Positions 44,118 to 54,066 are shown, counted from the first letter of the stretch. The stretch: 64,000 bases of DNA from Eubacteriaceae bacterium (GCA_902362875.1 CABIYF010000005.1:84843-148842), one strand, 5' to 3'. Notes: a model not told the origin generated them from the sequence alone. Made by a program: numbers and translations.

Positions 44118-45302
44118 GTGGTTGAGATTATGCCTAGTGTTGAGAACACACAAGCAAGGATTTTAGTAATAGGAGTCGGTGGAGCCGGTAATAATGCGGT
44201 AAACCGAATGGTTGATGAGAATGTCCAGGGTGTAGAACTCGTGGGTGTGAATACAGACAGACAGGCTTTATCTTTATGTAAAGCCGGAACAAAGATCCAG
44301 ATTGGAGAGAAACTGACAAAGGGACTTGGAGCAGGAGCAAAACCTGAGATCGGTGAAGCGGCAGTAGAAGAGAACCGTGAAGAGATTACAGAACTGGTTC
44401 AGGGATCAGATATGGTATTTGTAACATGCGGAATGGGTGGAGGTACTGGTACAGGTGCAGCCCCAATCATTGCAGAGATTTCCAAAGGACTTGGAATCTT
44501 AACAGTCGGAGTTGTGACAAAGCCATTTACATTTGAAGGAAAACCCCGCATGAACAATGCAATGTCAGGAATCGCCCGCCTTCAGGATCAGGTAGATACA
44601 ATGATCGTAATACCGAACGATAAGTTATTACAGATCTGTGACAAGAGAACAACAATTCCAGATGCACTTAAGAAAGCAGACGAGGTACTGCAGCAGGGTG
44701 TACAGGGAATCACAGATATGATCTATAACCCAGGACTGATCAATGTCGATTTTGCGGATATCCAGACAGTCATGAGAGACAAAGGTATCGCACATATCGG
44801 TATGGGTGTTGCAGACGAAGAGCTGGAAGCAATCAAAACAGCGATGGAAAGTCCATTGCTTGAGACAACAGTTGCAGGTGCTACAGATGTTATCGTTAAC
44901 TTTGCAGGTGCTGTTGGAATGTTAGAAGCACAGCAGGCTGTGGAATACTTAAAGGACGAAGCAGGAGACGATGTCAACGTAATCTTCGGTACAGTCAATG
45001 CTGACTTTGGAGATCAGATCAGTGCAACGATCATCGCAACAGGAATCAAATCTGCAGATGTTACTGGCAATGCAAGAACTGGATTTGCAGCAGCGAAGAA
45101 AGCAAAACCAGCTCCACAGCAGCAGGCACCAGCATTTTCAGGACAGCCTCTTCACAATGGCAAAGTAATGGAAGAACAGCCAGAAGAAACACCAGCATCA
45201 CAGCAGACAAGTTATGTTTCTGAATCTGAGATGGAAGAGATCGAACAGGAAAGCACAAAGATCAATATTCCAGAGTTCTTATTAAAGAGCAGAAGAAGAT
45301 AA
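44118..45302 (+). CDS. ftsZ: Cell-division protein FtsZ
   Basis: Tubulin-like GTPase that forms the division ring. The 394 residues show [17 protein letters not shown], the tubulin signature [10 protein letters not shown], and [11 protein letters not shown] near the T7 loop. A Gln/Pro/Glu-rich flexible linker ([10 protein letters not shown]) leads to a conserved C-terminal peptide [13 protein letters not shown] that binds partner proteins. The GTG at 44118 follows AAGGAGG at 7 bases. ftsA is absent upstream, so ring anchoring must rely on another protein such as SepF encoded elsewhere. Confidence 0.98.
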   Translation: MVEIMPSVENTQARILVIGVGGAGNNAVNRMVDENVQGVELVGVNTDRQALSLCKAGTKIQIGEKLTKGLGAGAKPEIGEAAVEENREEITELVQGSDMVFVTCGMGGGTGTGAAPIIAEISKGLGILTVGVVTKPFTFEGKPRMNNAMSGIARLQDQVDTMIVIPNDKLLQICDKRTTIPDALKKADEVLQQGVQGITDMIYNPGLINVDFADIQTVMRDKGIAHIGMGVADEELEAIKTAMESPLLETTVAGATDVIVNFAGAVGMLEAQQAVEYLKDEAGDDVNVIFGTVNADFGDQISATIIATGIKSADVTGNARTGFAAAKKAKPAPQQQAPAFSGQPLHNGKVMEEQPEETPASQQTSYVSESEMEEIEQESTKINIPEFLLKSRRR

Positions 45303-45328
45303 TTTCTTCAATTAATAAAAGATAAAAC

Positions 45329-45372
45329 AAAAGCGTGTAGAATTTATATCAATTATTCTACACGCTTTTTTC
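45329..45372. terminator. Bidirectional terminator between ftsZ and hydE
   Basis: AAAAGCGTGTAGAAT (45329-45343) pairs perfectly with ATTCTACACGCTTTT (45355-45369), with A- and T-runs on each side. It serves both convergent genes. Confidence 0.9.
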
Positions 45373-45376
45373 TTAA

Positions 45377-46420
45377 TTATTCGATATAATCTCCACGGGT
45401 GAAAACAAGTTCATAATCAATACTTCCAAGTCTTCTTCCAAGACATCCTGCACATTCCGCAGCTTCCTCTCCCGTACAAACCTTATTATCATACAAAGAA
45501 TAATCTTTTCTTACCGCCACAGGGGAGAGATTCGGCATCACGACATTTGCCCCGGCAAGAACCCCTTTTTCCCTTCCACGAGGATCAATGGTTCCAAGTG
45601 CTGTTGTAGCAGGAAGTAAAAGATGAGGATTCATCAGACGAAGGATACTCACAAGATAAGTTGTAAGCTCTACAGTTCCAGATGGATAATCTTTAAATCT
45701 TGTATCATGATGTGGAACAAAAGGTCCAATACCAACCATCTGAGGATCAAGTTCCTGAATAAATAAAAGATCGTCCACAAGATTCTCAACAGTCTGATAT
45801 GGTGCACCTACCATGAATCCGGTACCTACAGCATAACCAATCTCCTTTAAATTCCACAGACACTGAATTCTGTTATCTAATGAAAGACTTTCAGGATGTA
45901 ATTTCTGGTAAAGTTCAGGGTCAGCAGCTTCGTGGCGGAGCAGATAGCGGTCAGCTCCGGCATCGTACAACTTCTGATAGCTTTCTTTGGAACGTTCGCC
46001 AAGAGAAAGTGTGATCGCACAGTCAGGATAACGCTTTCTGATCTCAGAAACGATCGGAACCATCACATCATCACTGTAATGAGGATCTTCCCCGCCCTGA
46101 AGGACAAAGCTTCGATAACCAAGCTGATAACCATTTTCACAGGCAGAAAGAATTTGATCTTTTGACAGGCGGTAACGGTTAGCGTTTTGGTTTGCTCCCT
46201 GAATTCCACAGTAATAGCAGTTATTTTTGCAGTAATTGGTAAATTCAACCAATCCACGAGGGAAAACACCATTTCCATAGATTTTTGCCGCTTCTTCTCT
46301 GGCAAGAGAGGCAAGATAAGAGGCACTTTCTTCATCACGTTCCCTGATGAGAGTGATAAATTCATCTCTTGAAAGTGTATGTTCTTTATGTAAACGATCA
46401 ATTAGTTCGTGTAAATTCAT
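45377..46420 (-). CDS. hydE: [FeFe]-hydrogenase H-cluster maturation radical SAM enzyme HydE
   Basis: Radical-SAM enzyme needed to assemble the H-cluster of [FeFe]-hydrogenase. The 347 residues carry FTNYCKNNCYYCGIQG with the CxxxCxxC ligands near residue 61, then VLQGGEDPHYSD. BATS-domain features follow (FMVGAPYQTVENLV, FVPHHDTRF, ATTALGTIDPRGRE). It resembles BioB and PylB, but the HHDT and ALGTIDPxGRE stretches favour HydE. ATG at 46420 is chosen because AAGGAG lies 9 bases upstream; a TTG at 46429 would abut that site. hydF, hydG and the hydrogenase are not in the window. Confidence 0.88.
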   Translation of the reverse strand: MNLHELIDRLHKEHTLSRDEFITLIRERDEESASYLASLAREEAAKIYGNGVFPRGLVEFTNYCKNNCYYCGIQGANQNANRYRLSKDQILSACENGYQLGYRSFVLQGGEDPHYSDDVMVPIVSEIRKRYPDCAITLSLGERSKESYQKLYDAGADRYLLRHEAADPELYQKLHPESLSLDNRIQCLWNLKEIGYAVGTGFMVGAPYQTVENLVDDLLFIQELDPQMVGIGPFVPHHDTRFKDYPSGTVELTTYLVSILRLMNPHLLLPATTALGTIDPRGREKGVLAGANVVMPNLSPVAVRKDYSLYDNKVCTGEEAAECAGCLGRRLGSIDYELVFTRGDYIE

Positions 46421-46589
46421 AATATCCAACTCCTTTTTTGTCTATAAGAAATATAACATATAATAGAGGAAAACACCAAAGAAATATGATAGAATAAAGG
46501 AAAATGTTTTTAAATTTCAAGAAAAATCGAGACACGAATGGAAAAAGCAATGGTATCAATGATCAAAGTTTTGGTACTAAATAATAAAA

Positions 46590-46618
46590 TTGCAACTTTT
46601 CATTGATTGTGATAGAAT
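46590..46618 (+). promoter_or_regulatory. typA promoter
   Basis: TTGCAA (46590-46595), 17-base spacer, TAGAAT (46613-46618). A 14-bp palindrome GCATTTATAAATGC (46639-46652) lies in the leader. Confidence 0.6.
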
Positions 46619-46694
46619 AAGAAAGTTAATCTTGGCATGCATTTATAAATGCCATGGAAACTGATACAGAAAGATACTAGAAAGAAGGATATAA

Positions 46695-48515
46695 ATGAAG
46701 CGCGAAGATGTGAGAAATATTGCAATCATTGCCCATGTCGATCATGGAAAAACGACTTTAGTAGACGAGATGTTAAAACAGAGCGGAATCTTCCGTGATA
46801 ATCAGGAAGTCGCAGAAAGAGTCATGGACTCAAACGACATTGAGAAAGAAAGAGGAATCACGATCCTGTCTAAGAATACAGGAGTTATGTATAATGGAAT
46901 CAAGATCAATATCATCGATACACCGGGCCATGCAGATTTTGGTGGAGAAGTAGAACGTGTACTTAAGATGGTAAATGGTGTTGTATTAGTTGTCGATGCA
47001 TTTGAAGGACCAATGCCACAGACAAAGTTCGTATTAAAGAAAGCATTAGAGCTTGATCTGTCAGTAATCGTATGTGTCAACAAAGTAGACCGTCCAGAAG
47101 CAAGACCAGATGAAGTTGTTGATGAGACATTAGAATTATTAATGGAATTAGATGCAGGAGACAAACAGCTTGACTGCCCATTCGTATTTGCATCAGCCAA
47201 AGAAGGATTTGCAACATTAGACCTTGATGGTGAGAAGAAAGATATGAAACCATTATTCGAGACAATTATCGATCATATCGAAGCACCAGAAGGAGATCCA
47301 GAGAAGCCATTACAGGTACTGATCAGTACAATTGACTATAATGAATACGTTGGACGTATCGGAATCGGTAAAGTAGATAACGGTGAGATCGCAGTTAACA
47401 AAGAATGTATCGTAGTAAATGCCCACGACCCAGAGCGTAAAGAAAAAGTCCGTATTACCAAATTATATGAATTTGAAGGACTTGATAAAGTAGATGTAAA
47501 GAGTGCACAGGTAGGATCTATCGTAGCAATCTCTGGAATTTCAGATCTGTCAATCGGAGATACGATCTGTGATGTGGATGGGGCAGAAGCAATTCCATTC
47601 CAGAAGATTTCAGAGCCAACAATCTCTATGCAGTTTATGGTAAATGACAGCCCTCTTGCAGGACAGGAAGGTAAATATGTCACATCAAGACATATCAGAG
47701 ACAGACTGTTCAGAGAATTAAATACTGATGTCAGCCTTCGTGTAGAGGAAAGTGAGAATCAGGACAGCTACAAAGTATCCGGACGTGGAGAATTACATTT
47801 ATCCGTACTGATCGAGAACATGCGTCGTGAAGGATATGAATTTGCAGTCAGCAAGGCAGAAGTATTATACCATTACGATGAGAATGGAAAGAAATTAGAG
47901 CCAATGGAGATCGCAGTCATCGACGTTCCAGAAGAATTCACTGGAGCGGTTATTGAGAAGTTAAGCCAGAGAAAAGGTGAACTTCAGAATATGACAGCAG
48001 CCAACGGCGGATATTCAAGACTTGAATTCTCTATCCCATCCAGAGGACTGATCGGATACCGTGGAGAATTTATGACAGATACAAAAGGAAATGGTATCTT
48101 AAATACACTGTTTGATGGATATGGACCATACAAAGGAGATATCCAGTATCGTAAACAGGGATCATTGATCGCATACGAAGCAGGAGAAACGATCACATAT
48201 GGTCTGTTTAATGCACAGGAGAGAGGTACATTATTCGTAGGACCTGGTGAGAAAGTATACGGTGGAATGGTCATCGGACAGACAGGAAAGACAGAAGATA
48301 TCGAGATCAACGTATGCCGAAGCAAAAAGCTTACAAATACACGAGCTTCAGGATCAGATGATGCATTAAAATTATCTCCTCCAAAGATCTTAAGCTTAGA
48401 GCAGGCATTAGAATTTATTGATACAGATGAATTACTGGAGATCACACCAGAGAACATCCGTATCCGTAAGAAGATCTTAGATCCAACAATGAGAAAACGT
48501 GCAAAATTCTCATAA
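46695..48515 (+). CDS. typA: Translational GTPase TypA/BipA
   Basis: Ribosome-associated GTPase of the EF-G superfamily, linked to ribosome assembly and stress. The 606 residues are standard. The G-domain shows IAHVDHGKTTLVDEML (P-loop), ERGITILSKN, DTPGHADFGGEV and NKVDRPEARP. EF-G-like domains follow, and the BipA-specific C-terminal part contains RGLIGYRGEFMTDTKG. The ATG follows AGAAAGGA at fair spacing. Confidence 0.97.
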   Translation: MKREDVRNIAIIAHVDHGKTTLVDEMLKQSGIFRDNQEVAERVMDSNDIEKERGITILSKNTGVMYNGIKINIIDTPGHADFGGEVERVLKMVNGVVLVVDAFEGPMPQTKFVLKKALELDLSVIVCVNKVDRPEARPDEVVDETLELLMELDAGDKQLDCPFVFASAKEGFATLDLDGEKKDMKPLFETIIDHIEAPEGDPEKPLQVLISTIDYNEYVGRIGIGKVDNGEIAVNKECIVVNAHDPERKEKVRITKLYEFEGLDKVDVKSAQVGSIVAISGISDLSIGDTICDVDGAEAIPFQKISEPTISMQFMVNDSPLAGQEGKYVTSRHIRDRLFRELNTDVSLRVEESENQDSYKVSGRGELHLSVLIENMRREGYEFAVSKAEVLYHYDENGKKLEPMEIAVIDVPEEFTGAVIEKLSQRKGELQNMTAANGGYSRLEFSIPSRGLIGYRGEFMTDTKGNGILNTLFDGYGPYKGDIQYRKQGSLIAYEAGETITYGLFNAQERGTLFVGPGEKVYGGMVIGQTGKTEDIEINVCRSKKLTNTRASGSDDALKLSPPKILSLEQALEFIDTDELLEITPENIRIRKKILDPTMRKRAKFS

Positions 48516-48654
48516 AATAACAGAATAATTTACAATCATATATAAAATGTCGAAAAAGTGGGGCTAACTTTGTCGAATGATTTTCCTTCTAATTGTGCCA
48601 GAATTGGAATAGGATTTAAAGTATACTAATAGGACACAAGAAGGGAGAAAGAGT

Positions 48655-49290
48655 ATGACAGAGCAGGGAATCAATCATAATCAAGTGGAGGTTTGCGGGC
48701 GTATCAATTCAGCGTTTGAATACAGCCATGAGATTTTCGGAGAAGGATTTTATACAGTCAAACTTTTAGTAAACAGATTAAGTGAAGCAACAGACGAGAT
48801 ACCATTACTTGTATCAGACAGACTTGTGGATGTCAGCAAAGATTACACAGGGATGCTTGTAAGGGCATGTGGACAGTTCCGTTCCTTTAACAAGCATGAG
48901 GAGAATCGTAATCATCTGATCTTATCCGTATTTGTCAGAGATCTGGAATTCATTGACAACATGGAAGGATACAGACCAAATCAGATCATTTTAGATGGAT
49001 TTATCTGTAAACAGCCAGTGTATAGGATGACACCGCTTGGAAGAGAGATTTGTGACATCTTGCTTGCGGTGAATCGTTCTTATGGCAAATCTGATTACAT
49101 ACCATGCATTTGCTGGGGAAGGAATGCAAGATTTGCAGGAAATCTTGAAATTGGTTCAAGAATTCAGTTGATCGGAAGAATCCAGAGCAGGGAATACCAG
49201 AAAAGGATTTCAGAAAATCAGCTGATCAAACGGGTAGCATATGAAGTGTCTGTAAATAAACTGGAGTTTCATGAAAAGGATAAAGAATAA
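48655..49290 (+). CDS. Single-stranded DNA-binding-like protein with two OB folds
   Basis: 211 residues arranged as two OB-fold halves. The first (NQVEVCGRINSAFEYSHEIF to VRDLEFID) and the second (NQIILDGFICKQPVYRMTPL to VNKLEFHE) each contain the G-x-I/F-x strand pattern. The second resembles SSB at PCICWGRNARFAGNLEIGSR. The acidic C-terminal tail of true SSB is only EKDKE, so it is unlikely to be the main replicative SSB. Such proteins are common in Lachnospiraceae with unknown roles. The ATG follows AAGGGAG. Confidence 0.75.
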   Translation: MTEQGINHNQVEVCGRINSAFEYSHEIFGEGFYTVKLLVNRLSEATDEIPLLVSDRLVDVSKDYTGMLVRACGQFRSFNKHEENRNHLILSVFVRDLEFIDNMEGYRPNQIILDGFICKQPVYRMTPLGREICDILLAVNRSYGKSDYIPCICWGRNARFAGNLEIGSRIQLIGRIQSREYQKRISENQLIKRVAYEVSVNKLEFHEKDKE

Positions 49291-49372
49291 GTTGTATTTA
49301 TAGTATCAGAAATGATATAATATCCTAAACCAAATATATTACTACAAAAGGAAGATTCTTTGAGGTGAAAAG

Positions 49373-49861
49373 ATGGAAGGACGAGTGGAAGTATACTGTG
49401 GCCAGGGCAGAGGAAAGACATCCTGTGCGATTGGTCAGTGTGTGAAAGCAGCCGGGCAGGAAAAGCAGATCATCATGGTTCAGTTCCTTAAAGGGAAAGA
49501 AACAGAAGAATTAAGCTTTTTCAAACGTTTAGAACCAGAAGTACAGTTGTTTCGTTTTGAAAAATATGAAAGATCATACGAAGAGCTAAGCGATGAAGAG
49601 AAGAAAGAACAGGATCATTTTATTTATAACGGTTTAAAATACGCACATAAAGTCATAGACACAAGACAGTGTGACGTTGTCGTTTTAGATGAGGTGCTGG
49701 GACTTTTGGATCTTGGACTTTTAAAGACCGAAGAACTAGTGGAGATGTTAGAAAACCGAAGTGACGATCAGCTGATCATCATGACGGGAAGACAGATTCC
49801 AGATGAATTGATACCATATACAGATGCGGTATATTGCATCAGTACGATCAAAGAATCTTAA
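49373..49861 (+). CDS. Cob(I)alamin adenosyltransferase, CobA/BtuR type
   Basis: 162 residues with the P-loop YCGQGRGKTSCAIG (near 8-21) typical of the CobA/CobO/BtuR family, VVVLDEVLGLLDLGLL as Walker B and the C-terminal MTGRQIPDELIPYTD. The family transfers the adenosyl group from ATP to cobalamin or its precursor. No other B12 gene is adjacent, so salvage rather than complete synthesis is a reasonable inference. The ATG follows GAGGTGAAA. dapA begins 37 bp later. Confidence 0.85.
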   Translation: MEGRVEVYCGQGRGKTSCAIGQCVKAAGQEKQIIMVQFLKGKETEELSFFKRLEPEVQLFRFEKYERSYEELSDEEKKEQDHFIYNGLKYAHKVIDTRQCDVVVLDEVLGLLDLGLLKTEELVEMLENRSDDQLIIMTGRQIPDELIPYTDAVYCISTIKES

Positions 49862-49897
49862 TGTTGATGCTACACAGGATGATAGGAGGAAAGAAAA

Positions 49898-50782
49898 ATG
49901 TCAATTTTTACAGGTGCAGGTGTTGCATTAGTAACACCATTTAAAGAAGATTTATCGGTGGATTACGATCAGTTAGAGAAATTTATTGACTTCCAGATCG
50001 ATAATGGAACAGACAGTATCATTATCTGTGGAACTTCAGGAGAAGCTTCTACAATGTCTCATGATGAGCAGATCGAAGTAGTCAGCGCATGTGTTTCTCA
50101 TGTGAACGGAAGAGTTCCAGTTATCGCAGGAGCAGGAGCAAACTGCACAGATGAAGCTTTAAATCTTGCAAAGAGATCAGAGAAAGCAGGAGCAGACGGA
50201 CTGTTAGTCGTAACACCATACTATAACAAAGCAACACAGAAAGGTCTGGAAGAGTACTATACAACAGTTGGTAATTCTGTGGACATTCCAATCATCATGT
50301 ACAATGTACCAGGAAGAACAGGAACAAATATCCAGCCAGCTACAGCAGTGAAGATTGCAAAGAGTGTTGATAACATTGTAGCGATCAAAGAAGCAAGCGG
50401 AGATATCGGACAGGTGGCAACACTTGCAGCATTAGCAGACGGATGTTTAGATATCTATTCAGGAAATGATGATCAGGTAGTACCTCTTCTTGCATTAGGT
50501 GGAAAAGGTGTTATCTCTGTATTATCCAACGTAGCACCAAGAGAAACTCATGACATGGTTATGAAATTCTTAGAAGGAGATGTCAAAGGAAGCTTAGACA
50601 TCCAGTTAAAATACATGGATGTGATCCATAACTTATTCAGCGAAGTAAATCCAATCCCTGCAAAACGTGCAGTTTCAGAGATGGGGTATTGCAGAAATAT
50701 CGTAAGACGTCCATTAACAGAGATGGAAGAAGATCACGCACAGGTATTAATTAACGCAATGAAAGAAGCAGGAATTCTTTAA
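49898..50782 (+). CDS. dapA: 4-hydroxy-tetrahydrodipicolinate synthase
   Basis: Condenses pyruvate with aspartate semialdehyde, the first lysine-branch step. The 294-residue TIM barrel has GTSGEASTMSHDEQ (near 47), the catalytic Tyr in IIMYNVPGRTGTN and the Schiff-base Lys in NIVAIKEASGD. The ATG follows AGGAGGAAAG. dapB lies 13 bp downstream. With dapL at 21.7 kb this gives the aminotransferase route to diaminopimelate. Confidence 0.96.
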   Translation: MSIFTGAGVALVTPFKEDLSVDYDQLEKFIDFQIDNGTDSIIICGTSGEASTMSHDEQIEVVSACVSHVNGRVPVIAGAGANCTDEALNLAKRSEKAGADGLLVVTPYYNKATQKGLEEYYTTVGNSVDIPIIMYNVPGRTGTNIQPATAVKIAKSVDNIVAIKEASGDIGQVATLAALADGCLDIYSGNDDQVVPLLALGGKGVISVLSNVAPRETHDMVMKFLEGDVKGSLDIQLKYMDVIHNLFSEVNPIPAKRAVSEMGYCRNIVRRPLTEMEEDHAQVLINAMKEAGIL

Positions 50783-50795
50783 GGAGTTACAAAAG

Positions 50796-51551
50796 ATGGT
50801 TAAGATTATGATGCATGGCTGCAATGGAGTCATGGGACAGGTGATCAGTAAGATCGTAGAAGAGACAGAAGGAGCTGTTATGGCATGTGGTGTTGACCGC
50901 ATGGATGACGGACATAATGATTATCCGGTATTTACAGATATCAATGCATGTGATGTGGAAGTTGATGCGATCATCGACTTTTCAGCAGCACCAGCCGTTG
51001 ATGGATTACTTGATTTTGCGGTTGAGAGACAGATTCCAGTTGTATTATGTACAACAGGATTAAGTGATGAACAGTTAGAGAGAGTTCACGAAGCAAGCAA
51101 GAAGACAGCAGTACTTCGCTCAGCAAATATGTCATTAGGAGTGAATACATTATTTAAGGTATTAAAATCCATGACAAAATTATTAGCAGATGCAGGATTC
51201 GATATTGATATCGTAGAAAAACATCACAGAAGAAAACTAGACGCACCATCTGGAACAGCGATCGCACTTGCAGAAGCTGTCAATGAGCCATTAAACAACG
51301 AATATGAGTTTGTTTATGACAGAAGCCAGAGAAGAGAACAACGTCCAAAGAAAGAGATTGGAATCTCAGCAGTCAGAGGTGGAACAATTGTTGGAGAACA
51401 TGAGATCATCTTTGCAGGACAGGATGAAGTCATCGAATTAAAACATACAGCATATTCAAGAGCTATCTTTGGAAAGGGAGCAGTCAGTGCAGCCCTTTAC
51501 TTAGCAGGAAAAGAAGCTGGTATGTATGATATGAGTGATGTCATTGGATAA
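50796..51551 (+). CDS. dapB: 4-hydroxy-tetrahydrodipicolinate reductase
   Basis: NAD(P)H-dependent enzyme that follows DapA. The 251 residues have the N-terminal Rossmann MMHGCNGVMGQVISKI, DFSAAPAVDGLLDF, CTTGLSDEQ, and the substrate/catalytic motif EKHHRRKLDAPSGTA. VRGGTIVGEHEIIFAG is also typical. The ATG follows AAGGAG. A short inverted repeat (AAAGACAATA with TATTGTCTTT, about 51566-51612) separates it from the HAD gene. Confidence 0.96.
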   Translation: MVKIMMHGCNGVMGQVISKIVEETEGAVMACGVDRMDDGHNDYPVFTDINACDVEVDAIIDFSAAPAVDGLLDFAVERQIPVVLCTTGLSDEQLERVHEASKKTAVLRSANMSLGVNTLFKVLKSMTKLLADAGFDIDIVEKHHRRKLDAPSGTAIALAEAVNEPLNNEYEFVYDRSQRREQRPKKEIGISAVRGGTIVGEHEIIFAGQDEVIELKHTAYSRAIFGKGAVSAALYLAGKEAGMYDMSDVIG

Positions 51552-51633
51552 GAGATAAGAGTTTAAAGACAATAGATACATTCGCCATTAAGACAGTGTG
51601 TTTATTGTCTTTCTTTATGGCAGGAGAGATAAC

Positions 51634-52419
51634 ATGAGTAAGATAAAGATTGCATTTTTTGATATTGACGGGACATTGATTGATCCAGAGAAGAAAAGAA
51701 TAACAGACAATACCAAAAAAGCATTATTAAAGCTTAAGGAAAATGGAGTTAAGATCTGTATTGCAACAGGAAGACCGCCAGAAAAGGTTCCAGATTTCAA
51801 AAGTGAAGGAATAGATTTTGATGCATTTTTGACGTTTAATGGTTCTTATAGTTTTAATGAAACCGAAACAATCTTTGAAAATCCGCTGGATAAAGAAGAT
51901 GTAAAACAGATCATCCAAAATGGAGAAGAAATGGGACATCCTGTGGTATTAGCGACAAAGGACAGGACAGAAGCAAATGGATTAGAAGAATACCTCGTTG
52001 AATATTTTTCCATTGCTAATCAGAAGATCAAGCTTGCACCAGATTTTGAGGAGCTTTCAAAAGAAGAAGTATTTCAGATCATGATGGCAGGCGGTAAGGA
52101 TGAATATAAAGCGATGCTTAAAGATACAAAAAGAGCAGCAGTTGCAGTATGGTGGCCGAAAGCTGTCGATATCATTCCGTCAGATGGAGGAAAAGGCGTT
52201 GCAGTTGAAAAGGTTTTAGAATACTACCATTTGAGCAAAGAGGAGGCAATGGCATTTGGAGATGGTAACAATGATCTTGAAATGCTAAAGACCGTTGGAC
52301 TTGCGGTGGCAATGGAAAATGCATCCAAAGAGTTAAAAGAGGCAGCTGATGTAATCTGCGGGCATGTATCAGAGGATGGAATTTATACATATTGTAAAGA
52401 AAATAATTATTTTGAATAA
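51634..52419 (+). CDS. Cof-type HAD-family hydrolase
   Basis: A 261-residue haloacid-dehalogenase-family phosphatase of the Cof/YbiV class. Motif I is FFDIDGTLIDPEKK with both catalytic Asp, motif II falls in CIATGRPPEK, and motif IV is MAFGDGNNDLEML. A C2-type cap lies between. These enzymes act on sugar phosphates or flavin and PLP phosphates; the substrate here is unknown. The ATG at 51634 follows AGGAGAG. An upstream in-frame start at 51598 lies within the preceding hairpin and lacks a site. A strong terminator follows. Confidence 0.9.
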   Translation: MSKIKIAFFDIDGTLIDPEKKRITDNTKKALLKLKENGVKICIATGRPPEKVPDFKSEGIDFDAFLTFNGSYSFNETETIFENPLDKEDVKQIIQNGEEMGHPVVLATKDRTEANGLEEYLVEYFSIANQKIKLAPDFEELSKEEVFQIMMAGGKDEYKAMLKDTKRAAVAVWWPKAVDIIPSDGGKGVAVEKVLEYYHLSKEEAMAFGDGNNDLEMLKTVGLAVAMENASKELKEAADVICGHVSEDGIYTYCKENNYFE

Positions 52420-52466
52420 AAAAAGAATGGTTTCAGATACCTTGTGTAAGAAACCATTCTTTTTTT
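52418..52466. terminator. Bidirectional terminator after the HAD gene
   Basis: A 17-bp perfect stem (AAAAAAAGAATGGTTTC with its complement) and a 15-base loop, with T-runs on both strands. It lies between convergent genes. Confidence 0.9.
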
Positions 52467-52492
52467 ACAAGAAAGTTTGATGTTAAACAATA

Positions 52493-53791
52493 TTAGGAAT
52501 GAACTTTTTTCGCTTTTGGATATATTTTTTTCATTTTCTGGTCATTATAATGAGTATCAAGAAATCTTTCGAAACCATTGGAAGCTGGAAGCTGTTTGTC
52601 TCTCTGATCATAACGGATCAAGGCAGATAAAGACATTAGCATATTAAGTGTCATAAAAACAACGACAAACCATGTAAAAACAGTTCCAAAAGCGATTGGA
52701 AGTTTTTCAATCAGTCCGGATAGTAATGGATAGATTTTTTTAAACCAGGCAACTGTTGCAATTCCCCAGAAGAAACAATAAAGAAGATTGATTCTTCCAT
52801 TCAGATTAAAAGGCATCTTACTGTAATCCCAGAACACCTTTCCGAAGACAATTTCACTTAGAACACTGCACAAATATTCATAAGCACCTCCAAGAAATGT
52901 TCCCATCAAAAATAAAAAGCTGTCAGAACGGTCTTTATAACGGTATAAAAGTAAAGTAACTCCGGCAAAAGCAAACCCCCAGACAATACTGAACGGACCC
53001 CATACAAGGCTGCTGCGGCTCATCCAGACACCCATCTTTAAACGGCAAAAGATCGTTTCGATGATATCCCCAAGCAAAGAGCCTATAAAAAACAATAAAA
53101 AGACTTTATAAAAGCCACATCCCTGGGCAAAGACACCTGTTTTTGGAATTGTTGGGAGTTTTAATTTGCGCTGTGGATAAGCACGTTCGACACGGTGTTC
53201 CACGTAAGAAGTTATCAACGTATTTAACTTCATGCTTACCTTTGTAAGATATGCATCCGCAGATTCCCAGCGCCGCTTATCAATATTTTTCCCAAAAACA
53301 ACGATCGCTGTAGCCAGAATATCGATGATCAATATTGCAAGCAGGATAAAAATGATAACGTGGCATATCAAAGAAGGAATCATTTTATACAATGTAAAAA
53401 TGAAAGGATTTGCAAATCTGACACCGAGATATCCAAGGATTCCCCAGAAGATCGAATGAGAAACGCAGATATAACCATCCAGATTCCATTTATTTTCAGA
53501 ATAATCCCACCAGCGTTCATGATAAAAATGTTCAATAAAATGTCCGCCAAACCATTCAATGACGGTGGCATCGATCAGTGCAACAAGAAAAATCCAAAGG
53601 CCAGTCATCTCATGGGTATTGATCGTGATGACCACAGCACCGATTCCATAAGAAATACAAAGTGGTGAGTTAATAAATCCACGGTTTACAAAACGTTTCT
53701 GATGAAATGCTGCCTGTATAACTTCCAGAATCCATCCAGTAAAAGAATAAAGGAAGAAAAGAAAGCATAATTCAAATAATGTTTTTATCAT
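52493..53791 (-). CDS. Putative ABC-transporter permease-like membrane protein (CmpB family), duplicated
   Basis: 432 residues with two homologous membrane halves of the ABC_trans_CmpB/DUF1113 family (PF06541). The first reads FLYSFTGWILEVIQAAFHQK with FINSPLCISYG, then WWDYSENKWNLDGYICVSHS. The second has GSLLGDIIETIFCRL, SLVWGPFSIVWG and FWDYSKMPFNLNGRINLLYC. The repeated W/FDYS...NLxGxI motif shows an internal duplication. The function of the family is not established. ATG at 53791 follows AAAGGAGC; a longer frame upstream (to 53866) lacks a site. Confidence 0.8.
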   Translation of the reverse strand: MIKTLFELCFLFFLYSFTGWILEVIQAAFHQKRFVNRGFINSPLCISYGIGAVVITINTHEMTGLWIFLVALIDATVIEWFGGHFIEHFYHERWWDYSENKWNLDGYICVSHSIFWGILGYLGVRFANPFIFTLYKMIPSLICHVIIFILLAILIIDILATAIVVFGKNIDKRRWESADAYLTKVSMKLNTLITSYVEHRVERAYPQRKLKLPTIPKTGVFAQGCGFYKVFLLFFIGSLLGDIIETIFCRLKMGVWMSRSSLVWGPFSIVWGFAFAGVTLLLYRYKDRSDSFLFLMGTFLGGAYEYLCSVLSEIVFGKVFWDYSKMPFNLNGRINLLYCFFWGIATVAWFKKIYPLLSGLIEKLPIAFGTVFTWFVVVFMTLNMLMSLSALIRYDQRDKQLPASNGFERFLDTHYNDQKMKKIYPKAKKVHS

Positions 53792-53916
53792 ATGTAAAGC
53801 TCCTTTTTTGCTAATATTGTATTCAGTATATAAAAAATGACCAAAAAAGACAAGAAAGAAAAGCATTGTATCACAAACTGCACAAAAGTATCTGTCAAAT
53901 TATTCACAAAATTTCT

Positions 53917-53929
53917 GAACAAATGTAAA
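53917..53929. promoter_or_regulatory. SorC-operator-like site A
   Basis: GAACAAATGTAAA, identical to site C at 56251. It lies upstream of the SorC gene at 54067. Confidence 0.5.
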
Positions 53930-53954
53930 TGTATACATGAAAAAACAGTTTACT

Positions 53955-53983
53955 TTGACATAATTTCAGAGAAAATGTATTGA
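53955..53983 (+). promoter_or_regulatory. Promoter of the SorC-family gene at 54067
   Basis: TTGACA (53955-53960), 17-base spacer, TATTGA (53978-53983). A 13-bp operator-like site (53917-53929) lies 25 bases upstream of the -35 box. Confidence 0.55.
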
Positions 53984-54066
53984 AAAGCAAACAAAGATTG
54001 AATAGAATAATGGCATAAAGATTGATACAACTTAGAAAGCAGCAAATGAGAAAGGAGTATCGTCCA

